DNA from: DASQZT01 sp035638575
Lineage (GTDB): Bacteria; Acidobacteriota; Terriglobia; Bryobacterales; Bryobacteraceae
DNA: 64,000 nt
Assembly (NCBI GenBank): GCA_035638575.1
Contig: DASQZT010000297.1
Coordinates: 22,897-86,896, forward strand
Direction: 5' to 3'
This document shows, in pieces, positions 16,668-25,603 of the stretch. The notes below the pieces were generated by a model. It had not been told where the DNA came from, ran no database searches, and was given only the letters and a program-made list of their open reading frames with translations. The position numbers and the translations under genes are program-made. Each line of letters begins with the position of its first letter. The stretch's first letter is position 1.

Positions 16668-18689
16668 CTAAACCTGCGCCAGGGCGCCGATTTCTTCCAG
16701 CCGCACCGGGCGGTGATCGTCGTAGGATCTCCGCGCCGCCAGCGCCATCACCACCGGGATGCGCCCGTCCGCGCCGGTGACTGGGACCGGCTGATCTTCG
16801 CGCACCGCGGTTACGAAGGCCCGCAGTTCGTTGACGAAACTCTGCGCGTAGCGTTCCATGAAGAAGTTCAGCGGAAGATCCTTGCGAACCGAGGACGCCG
16901 TGCTGATCACGCATTCGTTCGGATAGCAGTTGCCCGTCGCGATGGCCCCTTCGCTGCCCAGGATCTCTACCCGCTGGTCGTAGCCGTACACCGCTTTCCG
17001 GCTGTTGTCGATGGTTCCGATCACCCCATTGCGGAATCGCAGCACGATCACGGCCGTATCCAGATCGCCGGCCTTGCCGATCTCGGGATCCACCCGCACC
17101 GCGGCAGCCGTGTAGATCTCCTCCACTTCGTCGCCGATCAGGAACCGCGCCATGTCGAAATCGTGGATCGTCATGTCGAGGAAAATGCCCCCGGAACCGG
17201 CGATGTACGCGATCGGCGGCGGCGCCGGATCGCGGCTGACGATATGCAGCAAGTGGGGTGCGCCGATCTCGCCGGATTCGACCGCCCGCCGGACGCGGGC
17301 GAAGTTGGCGTCGAAGCGCCGGTTGAAACCCACCTGCAGTTTGACTCCGGCTTTTGTCACGGCCTCCAATGCGCGGTCGATGCGTTCCAGCTTGTGGTCG
17401 ATGGGCTTCTCGCAGAATATGTGCTTGCCGGCGCGCGCCGCCCGCTCGATCATGTCGGCATGGGTTCCGGTGGGGGAACAGATTAGCACGGCTTCGATGT
17501 CCTCGGCGGCAAACATCTCCTCCGCGCTCTCTGCGACGTGGGGAATGCCGCAGGCCTCGGCAAGGGCCCGCGCCGCCTCCATATTTGCGTCCATGACGGC
17601 CACCGGAACCGCCTCCGGCAGCCGATATGCGAGCGCTCCGCCGTGGACCCTCCCGATCCGGCCGGCGCCGATGATCCCCACGCGGACGGGCTTGGCCGCG
17701 GCCGCTCCCCTGCCCTTCCCCGCCGCTCCCCCGCCCTTCCCCGCCGCCCCCGCGCCCCTCGCCCCCGAATACTCGGATTCGATGGAGCGCAGGAATTCCC
17801 GATTGCGCCGCGCGCTGGCCTCGGGCGTTCCCATGCCCGGCAGGACGTCCTGTTCCACCAGCGCATAGCCCGCGTAACCGGTGTCGCGCATCCACCGCAG
17901 CACCGCCGGGAAGTCCACTGATCCCTTGCCCAGTTCGCAGAAGACCCCGTGTCGCAGGGCCTGAAAGTAGTCCCACTGTTCGGCCCGCGCCCGCTTCGCC
18001 ACCTCCGGTTGGCAGTCTTTGAAATGGATGTACCCGATGCGCTCGCGAAAGCGCTCCAGCCCTTCGAGCACATCCGCGCCACCCGAGCCGTAGCAGTAAT
18101 GGCCAGTATCGAACACCAGTCCGATGGCCTCCGGATCGGTGGCGTCGAGGAACTTGGCGATCTCGTCCGGCGTTTCCACATAGCCGGCCGAATGATGGTG
18201 AAACACGGTGCGCAGTCCGGTTTCCGCCAGTACGGTCCTGGCCACCAGGTTGGCGCCGGCGGCGAACACCTGCCACTCCTCGGGACGCAATCCCATCTGC
18301 GGAATAATGCGGCCCGCGTTGCGCGTGCGCTCCTCCACCGTGCCGTTGTTGTCCGCCAGCACGAGGTATGGCTTGGGTTCGGTGGCCACCGCCCAGAGCA
18401 GCCGTGCCGCGCGCATTGCATGCTCCACGCCGGCTGCGTGCGCGGCTGGGTCTTTCAGCGCCACCGGCACAAATGCGCCCAGCATGGTCAGGCCGCGCGA
18501 CTTCAATTCGCGCCCCAGGACCTCGGGGTCGGTGGGCATATAGCCCCAATCGCCCAGTTCCGTGCCGGTGTAACCGGTCGCGGCAAGCTCATCCAGCATT
18601 TGGGCGAATCCAATCTGTTCGCCCCTGCCTCCTTCAAACTCCAGAGTGCCCCAGGAACAGGGAGCGTTGCCCACACGAAGAATGCCCAT
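16668..18689 (-). CDS. IolE-IolG fusion: inosose dehydratase + Gfo/Idh/MocA inositol 2-dehydrogenase
   Basis: This 673-residue protein combines two steps of myo-inositol catabolism. Residues about 1-300 are an AP-endonuclease-family TIM barrel like IolE (NAPCSWGTLEF start, VFHHHSAGYVETPDEI, LVFDTGHYCYG, GYIHFKDCQPE). A Gly/Ala/Lys low-complexity linker (about 300-328) follows. Residues about 330-673 are an IolG-like Rossmann dehydrogenase (GIIGAGRIGRVHG, catalytic lysine in CEKPIDH, GFNRRFD). IolG oxidises myo-inositol to scyllo-inosose and IolE dehydrates it, so the fusion links consecutive reactions. The start at 18689 has AAGGAG 5 bases upstream. It is last in the lacI-iol operon, 21 bases after iolD. 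Confidence 0.9.
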   Translation of the reverse strand: MGILRVGNAPCSWGTLEFEGGRGEQIGFAQMLDELAATGYTGTELGDWGYMPTDPEVLGRELKSRGLTMLGAFVPVALKDPAAHAAGVEHAMRAARLLWAVATEPKPYLVLADNNGTVEERTRNAGRIIPQMGLRPEEWQVFAAGANLVARTVLAETGLRTVFHHHSAGYVETPDEIAKFLDATDPEAIGLVFDTGHYCYGSGGADVLEGLERFRERIGYIHFKDCQPEVAKRARAEQWDYFQALRHGVFCELGKGSVDFPAVLRWMRDTGYAGYALVEQDVLPGMGTPEASARRNREFLRSIESEYSGARGAGAAGKGGGAAGKGRGAAAAKPVRVGIIGAGRIGRVHGGALAYRLPEAVPVAVMDANMEAARALAEACGIPHVAESAEEMFAAEDIEAVLICSPTGTHADMIERAARAGKHIFCEKPIDHKLERIDRALEAVTKAGVKLQVGFNRRFDANFARVRRAVESGEIGAPHLLHIVSRDPAPPPIAYIAGSGGIFLDMTIHDFDMARFLIGDEVEEIYTAAAVRVDPEIGKAGDLDTAVIVLRFRNGVIGTIDNSRKAVYGYDQRVEILGSEGAIATGNCYPNECVISTASSVRKDLPLNFFMERYAQSFVNELRAFVTAVREDQPVPVTGADGRIPVVMALAARRSYDDHRPVRLEEIGALAQV
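17712..17747. repeat. 21-bp-period repeat encoding the IolE-IolG linker
   Basis: The 15-mer GCCCTTCCCCGCCGC occurs at 17712-17726 and again at 17733-17747, with similar GC-rich sequence on both sides. On the coding strand it gives the AAGKG-type repeats of the linker between the IolE and IolG halves, so the linker grew by local duplication. Confidence 0.7.
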
Positions 18690-18710
18690 AAGTCTCCTTT
18701 CCAAGTTCTG

Positions 18711-20585
18711 CTATCGCGCGCCGGCGATCTCGTGGCGCCGCTCGCGTTTCACGTCCTGCTCGTATTGCGCCCGCGCCCGCCGCACCGAATCCGACTCGGA
18801 AACTTCCGCGATGGCCACGTCCCACCAGGACTCGTACCCGGGCACGCGCTGCTCCTTGTCCACCTCGATGACCACCGCGGTGGTGCGGTTGTGGCCGCGC
18901 ATCGCCTCGAGCGCCTGCTCCAGTTCCTGGCGCGTGGTGGCTCGCACCGTGCGAGCGCCCAGGCCGGCGCAGAGGGACGCGAAATCCACCGGCACGTAAT
19001 CCCCGTCGAGCTGTCCGCCGGCCGTGCGGCAGCGGTAGTCGGTGCCGAAGCCTTTCGAGCCGATCGCTTGCGACAGCCCGCCGATGCTCGAATACCCGTG
19101 GTTGTCCACGACCACCAGGTTGAGCTTGTACCCTTCCTGAATGGACGTCGCGATCTCCGAGCACATCATCAGGAACGACCCGTCGCCCACCATCACGTAG
19201 ACCTCGCGCGACGGGTCCGCCATCTTGATGCCCAGGCCGCCGGCGATCTCGTATCCCATGCACGAGTAGCCGTACTCCATGTGGTAGCCGCCGGGCTGGC
19301 GCGTGCGCCACAGCTTGTGCAGGTCGCCGGGCAGGCTCCCGGCCGCGTTCACCACCACGTCCTGAGGACGGGCCGCGCGGCTCACTGCGCCGATGACCTC
19401 GCCCTGGCTGATGGGCGGCCCGTGCCGAAGGTTGAAAATGCGATCGGTTTCTTCTTCCCAGCGCGCCCGCCATTCCGCGATGCACCCGGCGTAAGCCGGA
19501 TCGACGGTGTACCCGGAGAGCGCCGCTTCCATCTGCTCCAGTGCGGCGCGCGCATCCGCCGGCACCGGCAAGCCGGCGTGCTTCAGCGAATCGAATTCGG
19601 CCACGTTGATGTTGACGAACCGCACGCCGGGGTTCTGGAACGCGGTCTTCGACGCAGTGGTGAAGTCGCTGAGACGAGTGCCCACGGCGATGACCACATC
19701 GGCCTCGCGAGCGGCGATGTTCGCGCCCGGCGTGCCAGTCACCCCCATGGCGCCGAGGTTTTGCGGATGGTCGAATGGCAGCGATCCCTTGCCCCCCTGC
19801 GTCTCGCCGGCCGGAATTCCGGTGCGGCGCAACAAGCTGGCGAGCGCCTCGCCGGCCTCGCTGTAGAGCACGCCGCCGCCCGCCACCAGCAGCGGCCGTC
19901 GAGCCGTGCGAATGGCCGCCACCGCCCGCTCCAGCATGACCGGCTCCGGCGCCTGCCGGGGAATGTGCCACACCCGCTTTTCGAACATCTCCGCCGGGTA
20001 GTCCCAGGCCTCGGTTTGCACATCCTGGGGCAGCGCCAGCACCACCGCGCCCGTCTGTGCGGGAGACGTCAATACGCGCATCGCCTCCACCGCCGAGCAG
20101 GGAAGCTGGTCCGCGCGGTTGATGCGGTCCCAATAGCGCGACACCGGCTTGAAAGCGTCGTTTACGGAAATGTCCTGGCTGCGCTCGCTCTCCAGCTGCT
20201 GCAGAACCGGCGCGACGTTTCGGCGGGCGAAGATGTCGCCCGGCAACAACAGTACCGGGATGCGGTTGATCGTGGCCGTCGCGGCGCCGGTAATCATGTT
20301 GGTGGCGCCTGGTCCAATGGAAGACAGGCACGCGAACGCGGACAGCCGCTTTCTCGCCTTGGCAAAAGCCGTCGCGATGTGCACGGCTGCCTGCTCGTTG
20401 CGGCAGAGATAATACGGAAAGTCGGGATTCTGTTGCAGCGCCTGTCCGAAGCCCGCGATAATGCCGTGCCCGAAGATGCCCCAGGCGCCTTCGAAGAAAC
20501 GGTGCTCCCGGCCGTCGCGCTCGACGTACTGATTCTTGAGAAAGCCCAACAGGGCTTGTGCCATCGTCAACCGGCGTGTTGCCAT
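18711..20585 (-). CDS. iolD: 3D-(3,5/4)-trihydroxycyclohexane-1,2-dione acylhydrolase
   Basis: This 624-residue thiamine-diphosphate enzyme opens the ring of the IolE product to give 5-deoxy-glucuronate. It has the ThDP triad of domains: an N-terminal PYR domain with the catalytic Glu in CRNEQAAVH and the GPGATNMITG loop, a central FAD/CoA-like domain (about 200-350), and a PP domain with the GDGSFLMM...VVDNHG magnesium-diphosphate motif. Length is normal for IolD. The start at 20585 is set by AAGGAGGG 6 bases upstream; the frame extends further but without family sequence. It lies between the aldolase and the iolE-iolG fusion in one operon. Confidence 0.95.
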   Translation of the reverse strand: MATRRLTMAQALLGFLKNQYVERDGREHRFFEGAWGIFGHGIIAGFGQALQQNPDFPYYLCRNEQAAVHIATAFAKARKRLSAFACLSSIGPGATNMITGAATATINRIPVLLLPGDIFARRNVAPVLQQLESERSQDISVNDAFKPVSRYWDRINRADQLPCSAVEAMRVLTSPAQTGAVVLALPQDVQTEAWDYPAEMFEKRVWHIPRQAPEPVMLERAVAAIRTARRPLLVAGGGVLYSEAGEALASLLRRTGIPAGETQGGKGSLPFDHPQNLGAMGVTGTPGANIAAREADVVIAVGTRLSDFTTASKTAFQNPGVRFVNINVAEFDSLKHAGLPVPADARAALEQMEAALSGYTVDPAYAGCIAEWRARWEEETDRIFNLRHGPPISQGEVIGAVSRAARPQDVVVNAAGSLPGDLHKLWRTRQPGGYHMEYGYSCMGYEIAGGLGIKMADPSREVYVMVGDGSFLMMCSEIATSIQEGYKLNLVVVDNHGYSSIGGLSQAIGSKGFGTDYRCRTAGGQLDGDYVPVDFASLCAGLGARTVRATTRQELEQALEAMRGHNRTTAVVIEVDKEQRVPGYESWWDVAIAEVSESDSVRRARAQYEQDVKRERRHEIAGAR

Positions 20586-20604
20586 CGATACCCTCCTTGT
20601 CTCC

Positions 20605-21621
20605 TCAGCTCGGAAAGTGGCGCGCGATACGGTCCATGTCGCGCCCCCGATTCGCATCGTAGGAATGAATTGCCTCTTCGACGGTCCACCCTTCGTGGAT
20701 GATCCCGCCGGCCGCATCCGCCACGGCGAGCGGATCTTCGGCGCCCGGATACAACACGTTTCTCCCCACCAGTGCGCCGCGCACGTTGCTGCCCGCCGCC
20801 AAAGCCGAGCGCAGTTGCCCCAGAAACGGCGCCGCGTCGCCCGCCGATTCGCCGCCCAGCAGCAGAATTGGCAGCGTGGTGGACCGCGCCACCGCGCCGT
20901 AGCCCTCGCAATAGGGCAGCTTCAGCCACAGGTAGCGGCTGCTGTCGCCGAGCGCGGACGCCACTCCCGCCAGGCGCGCCAACGCCTCGGCGGTCTTCAC
21001 CACGGTGTAGCCCTTTTCCGCCCTGTTGACCGGGAGCGGCTCGAGAAACACCGGCAGGGCGCGCGACGACGACTCCGAGATCGCCACCGCGCAGGCCAGC
21101 AGCGTCCGGAGCGAGGCGGGCTCGTTGTCGTCCACGCGCAGCAAAAGCTTGACGCCATCCAGCAAACGTTCTTGGCACACGGCCGGCGAGGGGCCGGTGA
21201 CCGGATCGTCCAACTCCCAGGCGGAACCGGCCAGGCCGCCCCGGTTCAGGCTGGCGATGGCGAGCTTGCCATCCAGCAGCGGCGCTCCGCCGGCCTCGCG
21301 CAGAAGACCGTCGATGATCATCAAATCGTCCAGAATGTCCATGGTTGCCATCACCCCATCGACGCGGCTGCCGGCGAGCACCCGCAGGATGCGGGCCAGA
21401 TACTCGTGCCGGTCGCACATCGCCAGGGCGTCGTTGCCGACCCCGGTTACGCGGCGCGCGGGATGATCCGCCGCCAGGATGTTCAGCTTCCCGCCGGGCG
21501 CGAGCCGGGTGCGCCGGATGCGGCAGCGGGCGGAGCGCGCGACGAATTCGGGGTCGTGGACCCGCGTGTCGGTCAGCTTTTCGAGAACCGCGGCGGGAAG
21601 GAACTGTTGGGCGGAGAACAT
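20605..21621 (-). CDS. Cgl0159-family (beta/alpha)8 aldolase-like protein, candidate IolJ function
   Basis: This 338-residue protein matches the aldolase-like family found next to iolC in actinobacterial inositol clusters (Cgl0159 type). Visible landmarks are NILAADHPARR, GVMATMDILDDLMII, IASLNRGGLAGSAWELDD, a lysine-containing LKLPYCEGYG strand that could form a Schiff base, and LVGRNVLYPG. No classical IolJ is present in the operon, so this protein is the likely enzyme splitting 2-deoxy-5-keto-gluconate 6-phosphate into dihydroxyacetone phosphate and malonate semialdehyde. That function is inference from position. The gap to iolC is 9 bases. Confidence 0.8.
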   Translation of the reverse strand: MFSAQQFLPAAVLEKLTDTRVHDPEFVARSARCRIRRTRLAPGGKLNILAADHPARRVTGVGNDALAMCDRHEYLARILRVLAGSRVDGVMATMDILDDLMIIDGLLREAGGAPLLDGKLAIASLNRGGLAGSAWELDDPVTGPSPAVCQERLLDGVKLLLRVDDNEPASLRTLLACAVAISESSSRALPVFLEPLPVNRAEKGYTVVKTAEALARLAGVASALGDSSRYLWLKLPYCEGYGAVARSTTLPILLLGGESAGDAAPFLGQLRSALAAGSNVRGALVGRNVLYPGAEDPLAVADAAGGIIHEGWTVEEAIHSYDANRGRDMDRIARHFPS

Positions 21622-21630
21622 GGCGATTCC

Positions 21631-22587
21631 CTATCGCGACGGCACCGCGCGGGCGCGGCTCTGCGAGATCATCGCTTCCACTTCGGTGAGAGCCGGCATG
21701 GCCTCCGAGCAGCTCAAACGGCTCACCACGATGGCCGCCGCGGCGTTGCCGTAGTGCAGGCATTCGGTCAGCGGCTTGTTCTTGATCAGCGCGTAGAGGA
21801 AGCCCGAGGCAAACCCGTCACCCGCGCCGATCGTGGAGACCACGTCCACGGCATAGGGCGGCAGGAATACCGAATCGTCGCCCGTCCAGACGCGCGTTCC
21901 TGTCTCCCCCAGTTTCGAGACGAGAATCGGCACGCCCGCCCGGCGCAGCTTCCTCGACGCGGCTTCGAGATCGCTCTCGCCGGCCACCAGCGTCAACTCG
22001 ATCTGGTTGCCGATCAGGATATCGATGAACGGCAGCGCGAGCCGCACCGCCAGCCCGGCCTCTTCGGGACTTCTCCACGACATGGGGCGGTAATCCACGT
22101 CGAACACCACCCGGCAGCCCGCCTGTTTGGCTCGCTCCAGGGCGCGATACGTGGATTCGCGCGACGGCGAACAGCACAGCGAAGTGCCGTTGGTGACGAA
22201 CATTCCGGCGCCGGCCACGTAGTCCAGATCGGCCGCGGTGGCGTCGAGTTGCGTATCCACGGCGTCGTGGCGGTAGAACACTTGCGGGAAGCTGTTGGGC
22301 GGCGAGACCTCGGTGATGGCCAGCGACGGCAGGAATCCCGGTGCGATCTGCACGTGGCTCGTGTCCACGTTCTCCTGGTTGAGAAACTCGATCAGGAAGC
22401 GGCTCAGGCTGTCGTTGCCCAGGCAACTGACGATGCCCGTGCGGGCGCCCAGCCGCGCCAGTCCCACCGCCATGTTGGCGCTGGAGCCGCCCAGATAGCG
22501 GGAAAAGCGGCGCGCCTGCGGCAGCGGCACATGCGGCTCCTCCGAGTAAAGATCGTAACCGATTCTGCCCAGTATGACGACGTCCAT
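21631..22587 (-). CDS. iolC: 5-dehydro-2-deoxygluconokinase (PfkB family)
   Basis: This 318-residue cytoplasmic ribokinase-fold enzyme phosphorylates 2-deoxy-5-keto-gluconate at C6. Signatures are the glycine pair GGSSANMAVGLARLG near the N-terminus, FDVDYRPMSW in the middle, and the anion-hole/catalytic motif STIGAGDGFASGF with the base Asp in GAGD. A GAGGAG site lies just before the ATG. It follows iolB after 7 bases and precedes the aldolase gene by 9. Context makes the inositol pathway assignment firm, although the PfkB family is broad. Confidence 0.93.
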   Translation of the reverse strand: MDVVILGRIGYDLYSEEPHVPLPQARRFSRYLGGSSANMAVGLARLGARTGIVSCLGNDSLSRFLIEFLNQENVDTSHVQIAPGFLPSLAITEVSPPNSFPQVFYRHDAVDTQLDATAADLDYVAGAGMFVTNGTSLCCSPSRESTYRALERAKQAGCRVVFDVDYRPMSWRSPEEAGLAVRLALPFIDILIGNQIELTLVAGESDLEAASRKLRRAGVPILVSKLGETGTRVWTGDDSVFLPPYAVDVVSTIGAGDGFASGFLYALIKNKPLTECLHYGNAAAAIVVSRLSCSEAMPALTEVEAMISQSRARAVPSR

Positions 22588-22594
22588 AGTCTCC

Positions 22595-23407
22595 TCAGAA
22601 CAGCGGCACTCGCGGATCCTGTTCGCGCCACGTCTCGCGCACCCACGCGTAGTCGGGGTCGTCGGAGGCCGCCATCGAGCGGGCCGAGCCTGCCAGCGCG
22701 TTCAGGTAGTAAACGTTGTAGCCGTGCGCCGCCACCACCGGGTGGTAGCCTTCTGGAACCAGCACCAGTTCGCGGTCGCGCACCGTGAGAGTGGCGTCCA
22801 GGCGGCGGTCGGCGGTGTAGACGCGCTGAATCGCGTAACCTTCCGCCCGATCGATCCGGTAGTAGTAGATCTCTTCCAGGTCCACCTCGCCGGGCGGGTT
22901 GTGCACGTCGTGTTTGTGCGGCGGATAGCTGGACCAGTTGCCCGCTGGCGTGTAGACTTCGACCACCAGGAGGCGCTGCGCGGGGAAGTCCGGCGTCAGC
23001 ATGTGGTGGATCTGCCGCGTGGCGTTGCCTCCGCCGCGAATTTCCACGCGGACCTCGTCCGGGGTTACCAGTTTCGCCGGGAAACGCTCTTCGGCACGGC
23101 AATAGCAGAAGGCGAGGTCGCAATCGCTCTCGGCGGTGACGCGGAAGGAGGTCGCTACAGGCAGGTAGAGCGTGAACGGGCGGCCCTCGAACACATTCGC
23201 GCGCGCCCCGATATTCGTCCAGTTGCCCGCCGAAGACTCCACCGAGCAGCGGCCGCCGAGCAGCACGACGGCCAGTTCACGGCCCGCGGTCTCGCCGCCG
23301 AACTCCTCGCCGCATCCCAGCGCGCGGGTTTCAAATGAGAGGTATTCGTAGCCGAAATCTTCGGTCCGGCCGGTGAATCTCTCGGGGTGAATCAGAAGGT
23401 CGGTCAT
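22595..23407 (-). CDS. iolB: 5-deoxy-glucuronate isomerase
   Basis: This 270-residue bicupin enzyme converts 5-deoxy-glucuronate to 2-deoxy-5-keto-gluconate. The family segment SSYPPHKHDVHNPPGEVDLE, with metal-binding His and Glu, is followed by EIYYYRI and by VPEGYHPVVAAHGYNVYYLN in the second cupin. Length is normal for IolB. Its ATG overlaps the TGA of the lacI-type regulator by four bases (ATGA), so translation is probably coupled. Confidence 0.95.
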   Translation of the reverse strand: MTDLLIHPERFTGRTEDFGYEYLSFETRALGCGEEFGGETAGRELAVVLLGGRCSVESSAGNWTNIGARANVFEGRPFTLYLPVATSFRVTAESDCDLAFCYCRAEERFPAKLVTPDEVRVEIRGGGNATRQIHHMLTPDFPAQRLLVVEVYTPAGNWSSYPPHKHDVHNPPGEVDLEEIYYYRIDRAEGYAIQRVYTADRRLDATLTVRDRELVLVPEGYHPVVAAHGYNVYYLNALAGSARSMAASDDPDYAWVRETWREQDPRVPLF

Positions 23408-24447
23408 ATTCGTTCCTTGGGCGGCGCCGTGGACTCCCGCACGATCAGATCCCCCGGCACCTTCAGGTTGTGGTCGCGCCGGCCGCCGGCCAGCAGGTCC
23501 AGCAGCGTCTCCATGGCCATGCGTCCCATCTGATGCATCGGCTGCCGCACGGTCGTCAGTGGCGGATTCAGGTAACGGCTGATGTAGAGATCGTCGAAGC
23601 CCACGATGGAAAGGTCCGAGGGCACGCGCAGGTCGCGGGCGAACGCCTCCCGCATCGCGCCCAGCGCGGAGAGGTCGTTATAACAGAAGACGGCGGTGGG
23701 AGGATGCGGAAGTGCCAGCAGGTGCGCCATCGCCGGGCCCGCGCCTTCTGGCTTGCCGTCGCCCTGCGCCACCAGTTCCGGCTCGAGCGCCAGCCCCGCC
23801 TCCTCGAGCGCGCGCCGGTACCCGGAGAATCGCTCCGTCTCGGACTGGTGTCCGTAACGGTCTCCGAGGTAGGCAATGTGGCGGTGGCCGAGCCCCACGA
23901 GGTGCCGGGTAGCCTCCAGAGCGGCCTCCGCGTTGGCGATCATCACGGAGTGGACGAACTCGCTCGGATGCTGGTTGTTCAGCAGCACGATCGGAACCCG
24001 CATGCGTGAGAGCAGCGGCACGTACATAGCCCCCACGCGCGACGAAGTGACGATAATGCCGTCCACGCGTCTCTCCTCGAGGGACTGCGCTACGCGGACT
24101 TCGCGTTCCGGATCGGCGTGCGAGTTGGCGAGGAAGACGGAATAGCCCTTCTCGGTGGCCACTTCCTCGATGCCGCTGACGACTCCCGCGACGAAAGGAT
24201 CAGCGATGTTGGTCACCACCACTCCGATCGCGTCGCTGCGCCGCGTGACCAGGCTGCGCGCCGCCGCGCTGGGCGCATAGCCGGCTTCCCGGGCGATGCG
24301 CCGGATGCGCCCGGCGGTCGCCTCGCTGATCAGGCGGCTGCTCCTGAGGGCGCGCGACACGGTGGAGTGGGAGACATTGGCCAGTTGCGCGATGTCCTTG
24401 ATGGAGGCACGTTTCACGGCGGCAGGAGCATCCTCCCGGGGTTTCAT
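23404..24447 (-). CDS. LacI family transcriptional regulator, probable inositol repressor
   Basis: This 347-residue DNA-binding repressor has an N-terminal helix-turn-helix (SIKDIAQLANVSHSTVSRAL, residues about 14-33) and hinge, then a periplasmic-binding-protein-like effector domain (about 70-340, with IGVVVTNIADPF, LGHRHIAYLGD, VFCYNDLSALG). The ATG at 24447 gives the usual LacI length; an earlier start would add an unrelated 75-residue extension and run through the promoter. It is the first gene of the iol operon. A palindromic operator lies 12 bases before its start codon, implying autoregulation. The inducer is probably an inositol catabolite (inference). Confidence 0.92.
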   Translation of the reverse strand: MKPREDAPAAVKRASIKDIAQLANVSHSTVSRALRSSRLISEATAGRIRRIAREAGYAPSAAARSLVTRRSDAIGVVVTNIADPFVAGVVSGIEEVATEKGYSVFLANSHADPEREVRVAQSLEERRVDGIIVTSSRVGAMYVPLLSRMRVPIVLLNNQHPSEFVHSVMIANAEAALEATRHLVGLGHRHIAYLGDRYGHQSETERFSGYRRALEEAGLALEPELVAQGDGKPEGAGPAMAHLLALPHPPTAVFCYNDLSALGAMREAFARDLRVPSDLSIVGFDDLYISRYLNPPLTTVRQPMHQMGRMAMETLLDLLAGGRRDHNLKVPGDLIVRESTAPPKERI

Positions 24448-24458
24448 GGTCAGCTCTG

Positions 24459-24472
24459 TGCACACGTGTGCA
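24459..24472. promoter_or_regulatory. 14-bp palindromic LacI-type operator
   Basis: TGCACACGTGTGCA is a perfect palindrome with the central CG typical of LacI-family operators. It lies just downstream of the predicted transcription start of the iol operon and 12 bases before the regulator start codon, where bound repressor would block transcription. Confidence 0.8.
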
Positions 24473-24484
24473 TGAACTGAAAAC

Positions 24485-24513
24485 AGTGTAGTGCAGCCGC
24501 GCGCGGCGGTCAA
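24485..24513 (-). promoter_or_regulatory. sigma-70-type promoter of the iol operon
   Basis: On the minus strand TTGACC (24513-24508) and TACACT (24490-24485) are separated by exactly 17 bases, a close match to the -35/-10 consensus. The predicted start of transcription is near 24478, next to the palindrome at 24459-24472. Confidence 0.75.
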
Positions 24514-24589
24514 GCCGTTCCATTCGCATGCGCCGTTTGCGCTATCGTGAACGTGTGACAGTCTCGACCACAGTGAAGGAGGAATCCGG

Positions 24590-25575
24590 ATGTCTCTTCG
24601 AAAAACTATGGCGCATGCGGTCCTGCTCACCGCTATGATCGCCGCGGCGACTGCCGCAACACCGCCCGGCATCCCCGACGGGTGGACGGACGGTTATGTG
24701 TACGCCAACGGAATCCGCATCCACTACTACCACGCGATCCCCGCGCCCGGTAAGCCGGTAATCGTAATGGCCCACGGTGCTACCGACATCGGGCTCTCCT
24801 GGACCACGCTGACGAACGAGCTCCAGGCCGGCTACGACATCTACATGACGGACGCACGCGGCCATGGCCTGTCGGACCCGCCCACGGCGGCGGATACGGG
24901 GGACACCGGCGTCGAAGACCTGGCTTTATTCACGCGATGAAGCTGGAACGGCCCATATTGATGGGCCATTCGATGGGGGCGTCCACCGTGATCCGGCTTG
25001 CGGCGAGGTACACCGATCTTCCGCGCGCTGTTATCCTGCTTGACCCCGGCCTTGGCGCTCCCGCGGGAGCCGGCCGTGGCGCCGGCGCCGCGAGCGCAGG
25101 GGGATCTGCTGGCCGCGGCCAGGGTGCCGCGCCTGCTTCGGGATCCGCCGGCCGCGGTGCGGCCGCACCCTTAGTCATGGGGGGCACTCCGGAGGCCCTG
25201 GTGGCACAGAACAACCGGCCCTTCGACGACCTTGTGGCGCAGTGCCGGCAGCAGACGCCGAAATGGGATCCGCTCGATTGCGCATACTGGGCGGTTTCAA
25301 AAAAGCAATATCACGGTTCGTACGCGGCCGCCGGCGGGCGCGGCCCCGGAGGCGGAGGCGGCATGAGCACCATGGACGCGCTTGCCAGAATCACCGTCCC
25401 GGCGCTGATCCTCAAACAGGATGCCCCGCCGGAGACGAGGAAGGCAAACGAAGAAGCCGCGAAGGTGCTGAAAAACGGAAAGCTGGTCCACATCGACGGC
25501 GCAGGACACAACCTCCACCACGATCAGAGGCAGCGCACCCTGGAAGTGTTGAAGCCCTTCTTGGCTTCGATTTGA
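24590..25575 (+). pseudogene. alpha/beta hydrolase split by a one-base frameshift
   Basis: The gene starts at an ATG with AAGGAGG 7 bases upstream and a signal peptide. Frame 1 (24590-24940) carries the oxyanion region MAHGATDIG and DARGHGLSDPP. Frame 2 (24937-25575) carries the nucleophile elbow GHSMGAS, a Gly/Ala/Arg-rich insert (about 25050-25185) and the terminal catalytic region HIDGAGHNLHHD. The two halves together make one normal hydrolase. The break falls at TTCACGCGATGAAG, where one missing base would restore VEDLALFTR-MKLERPILMGHS. It is either a real inactivation or a sequencing error. Re-initiation at the ATGA overlap would give separate halves, unlikely to be active. Confidence 0.75.
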
Positions 25576-25603
25576 GGCGGTCGCCACGTCGGCGCTCCGC
25601 CTC
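25574..25603. terminator. hairpin between convergent genes
   Basis: GAGGCG and CGCCTC form the outer stem, with further GC pairing inside. It overlaps the stop region of the hydrolase and the 3' end of the convergent gene at 25602. Terminator function is inferred from position. Confidence 0.45.

Noticed and set aside
17949..20702. Over 900-codon plus-strand open frame across iolD and iolE
   Set aside because: It runs antisense to two well-supported enzymes and has His/Arg/Gly-rich non-protein-like translation.
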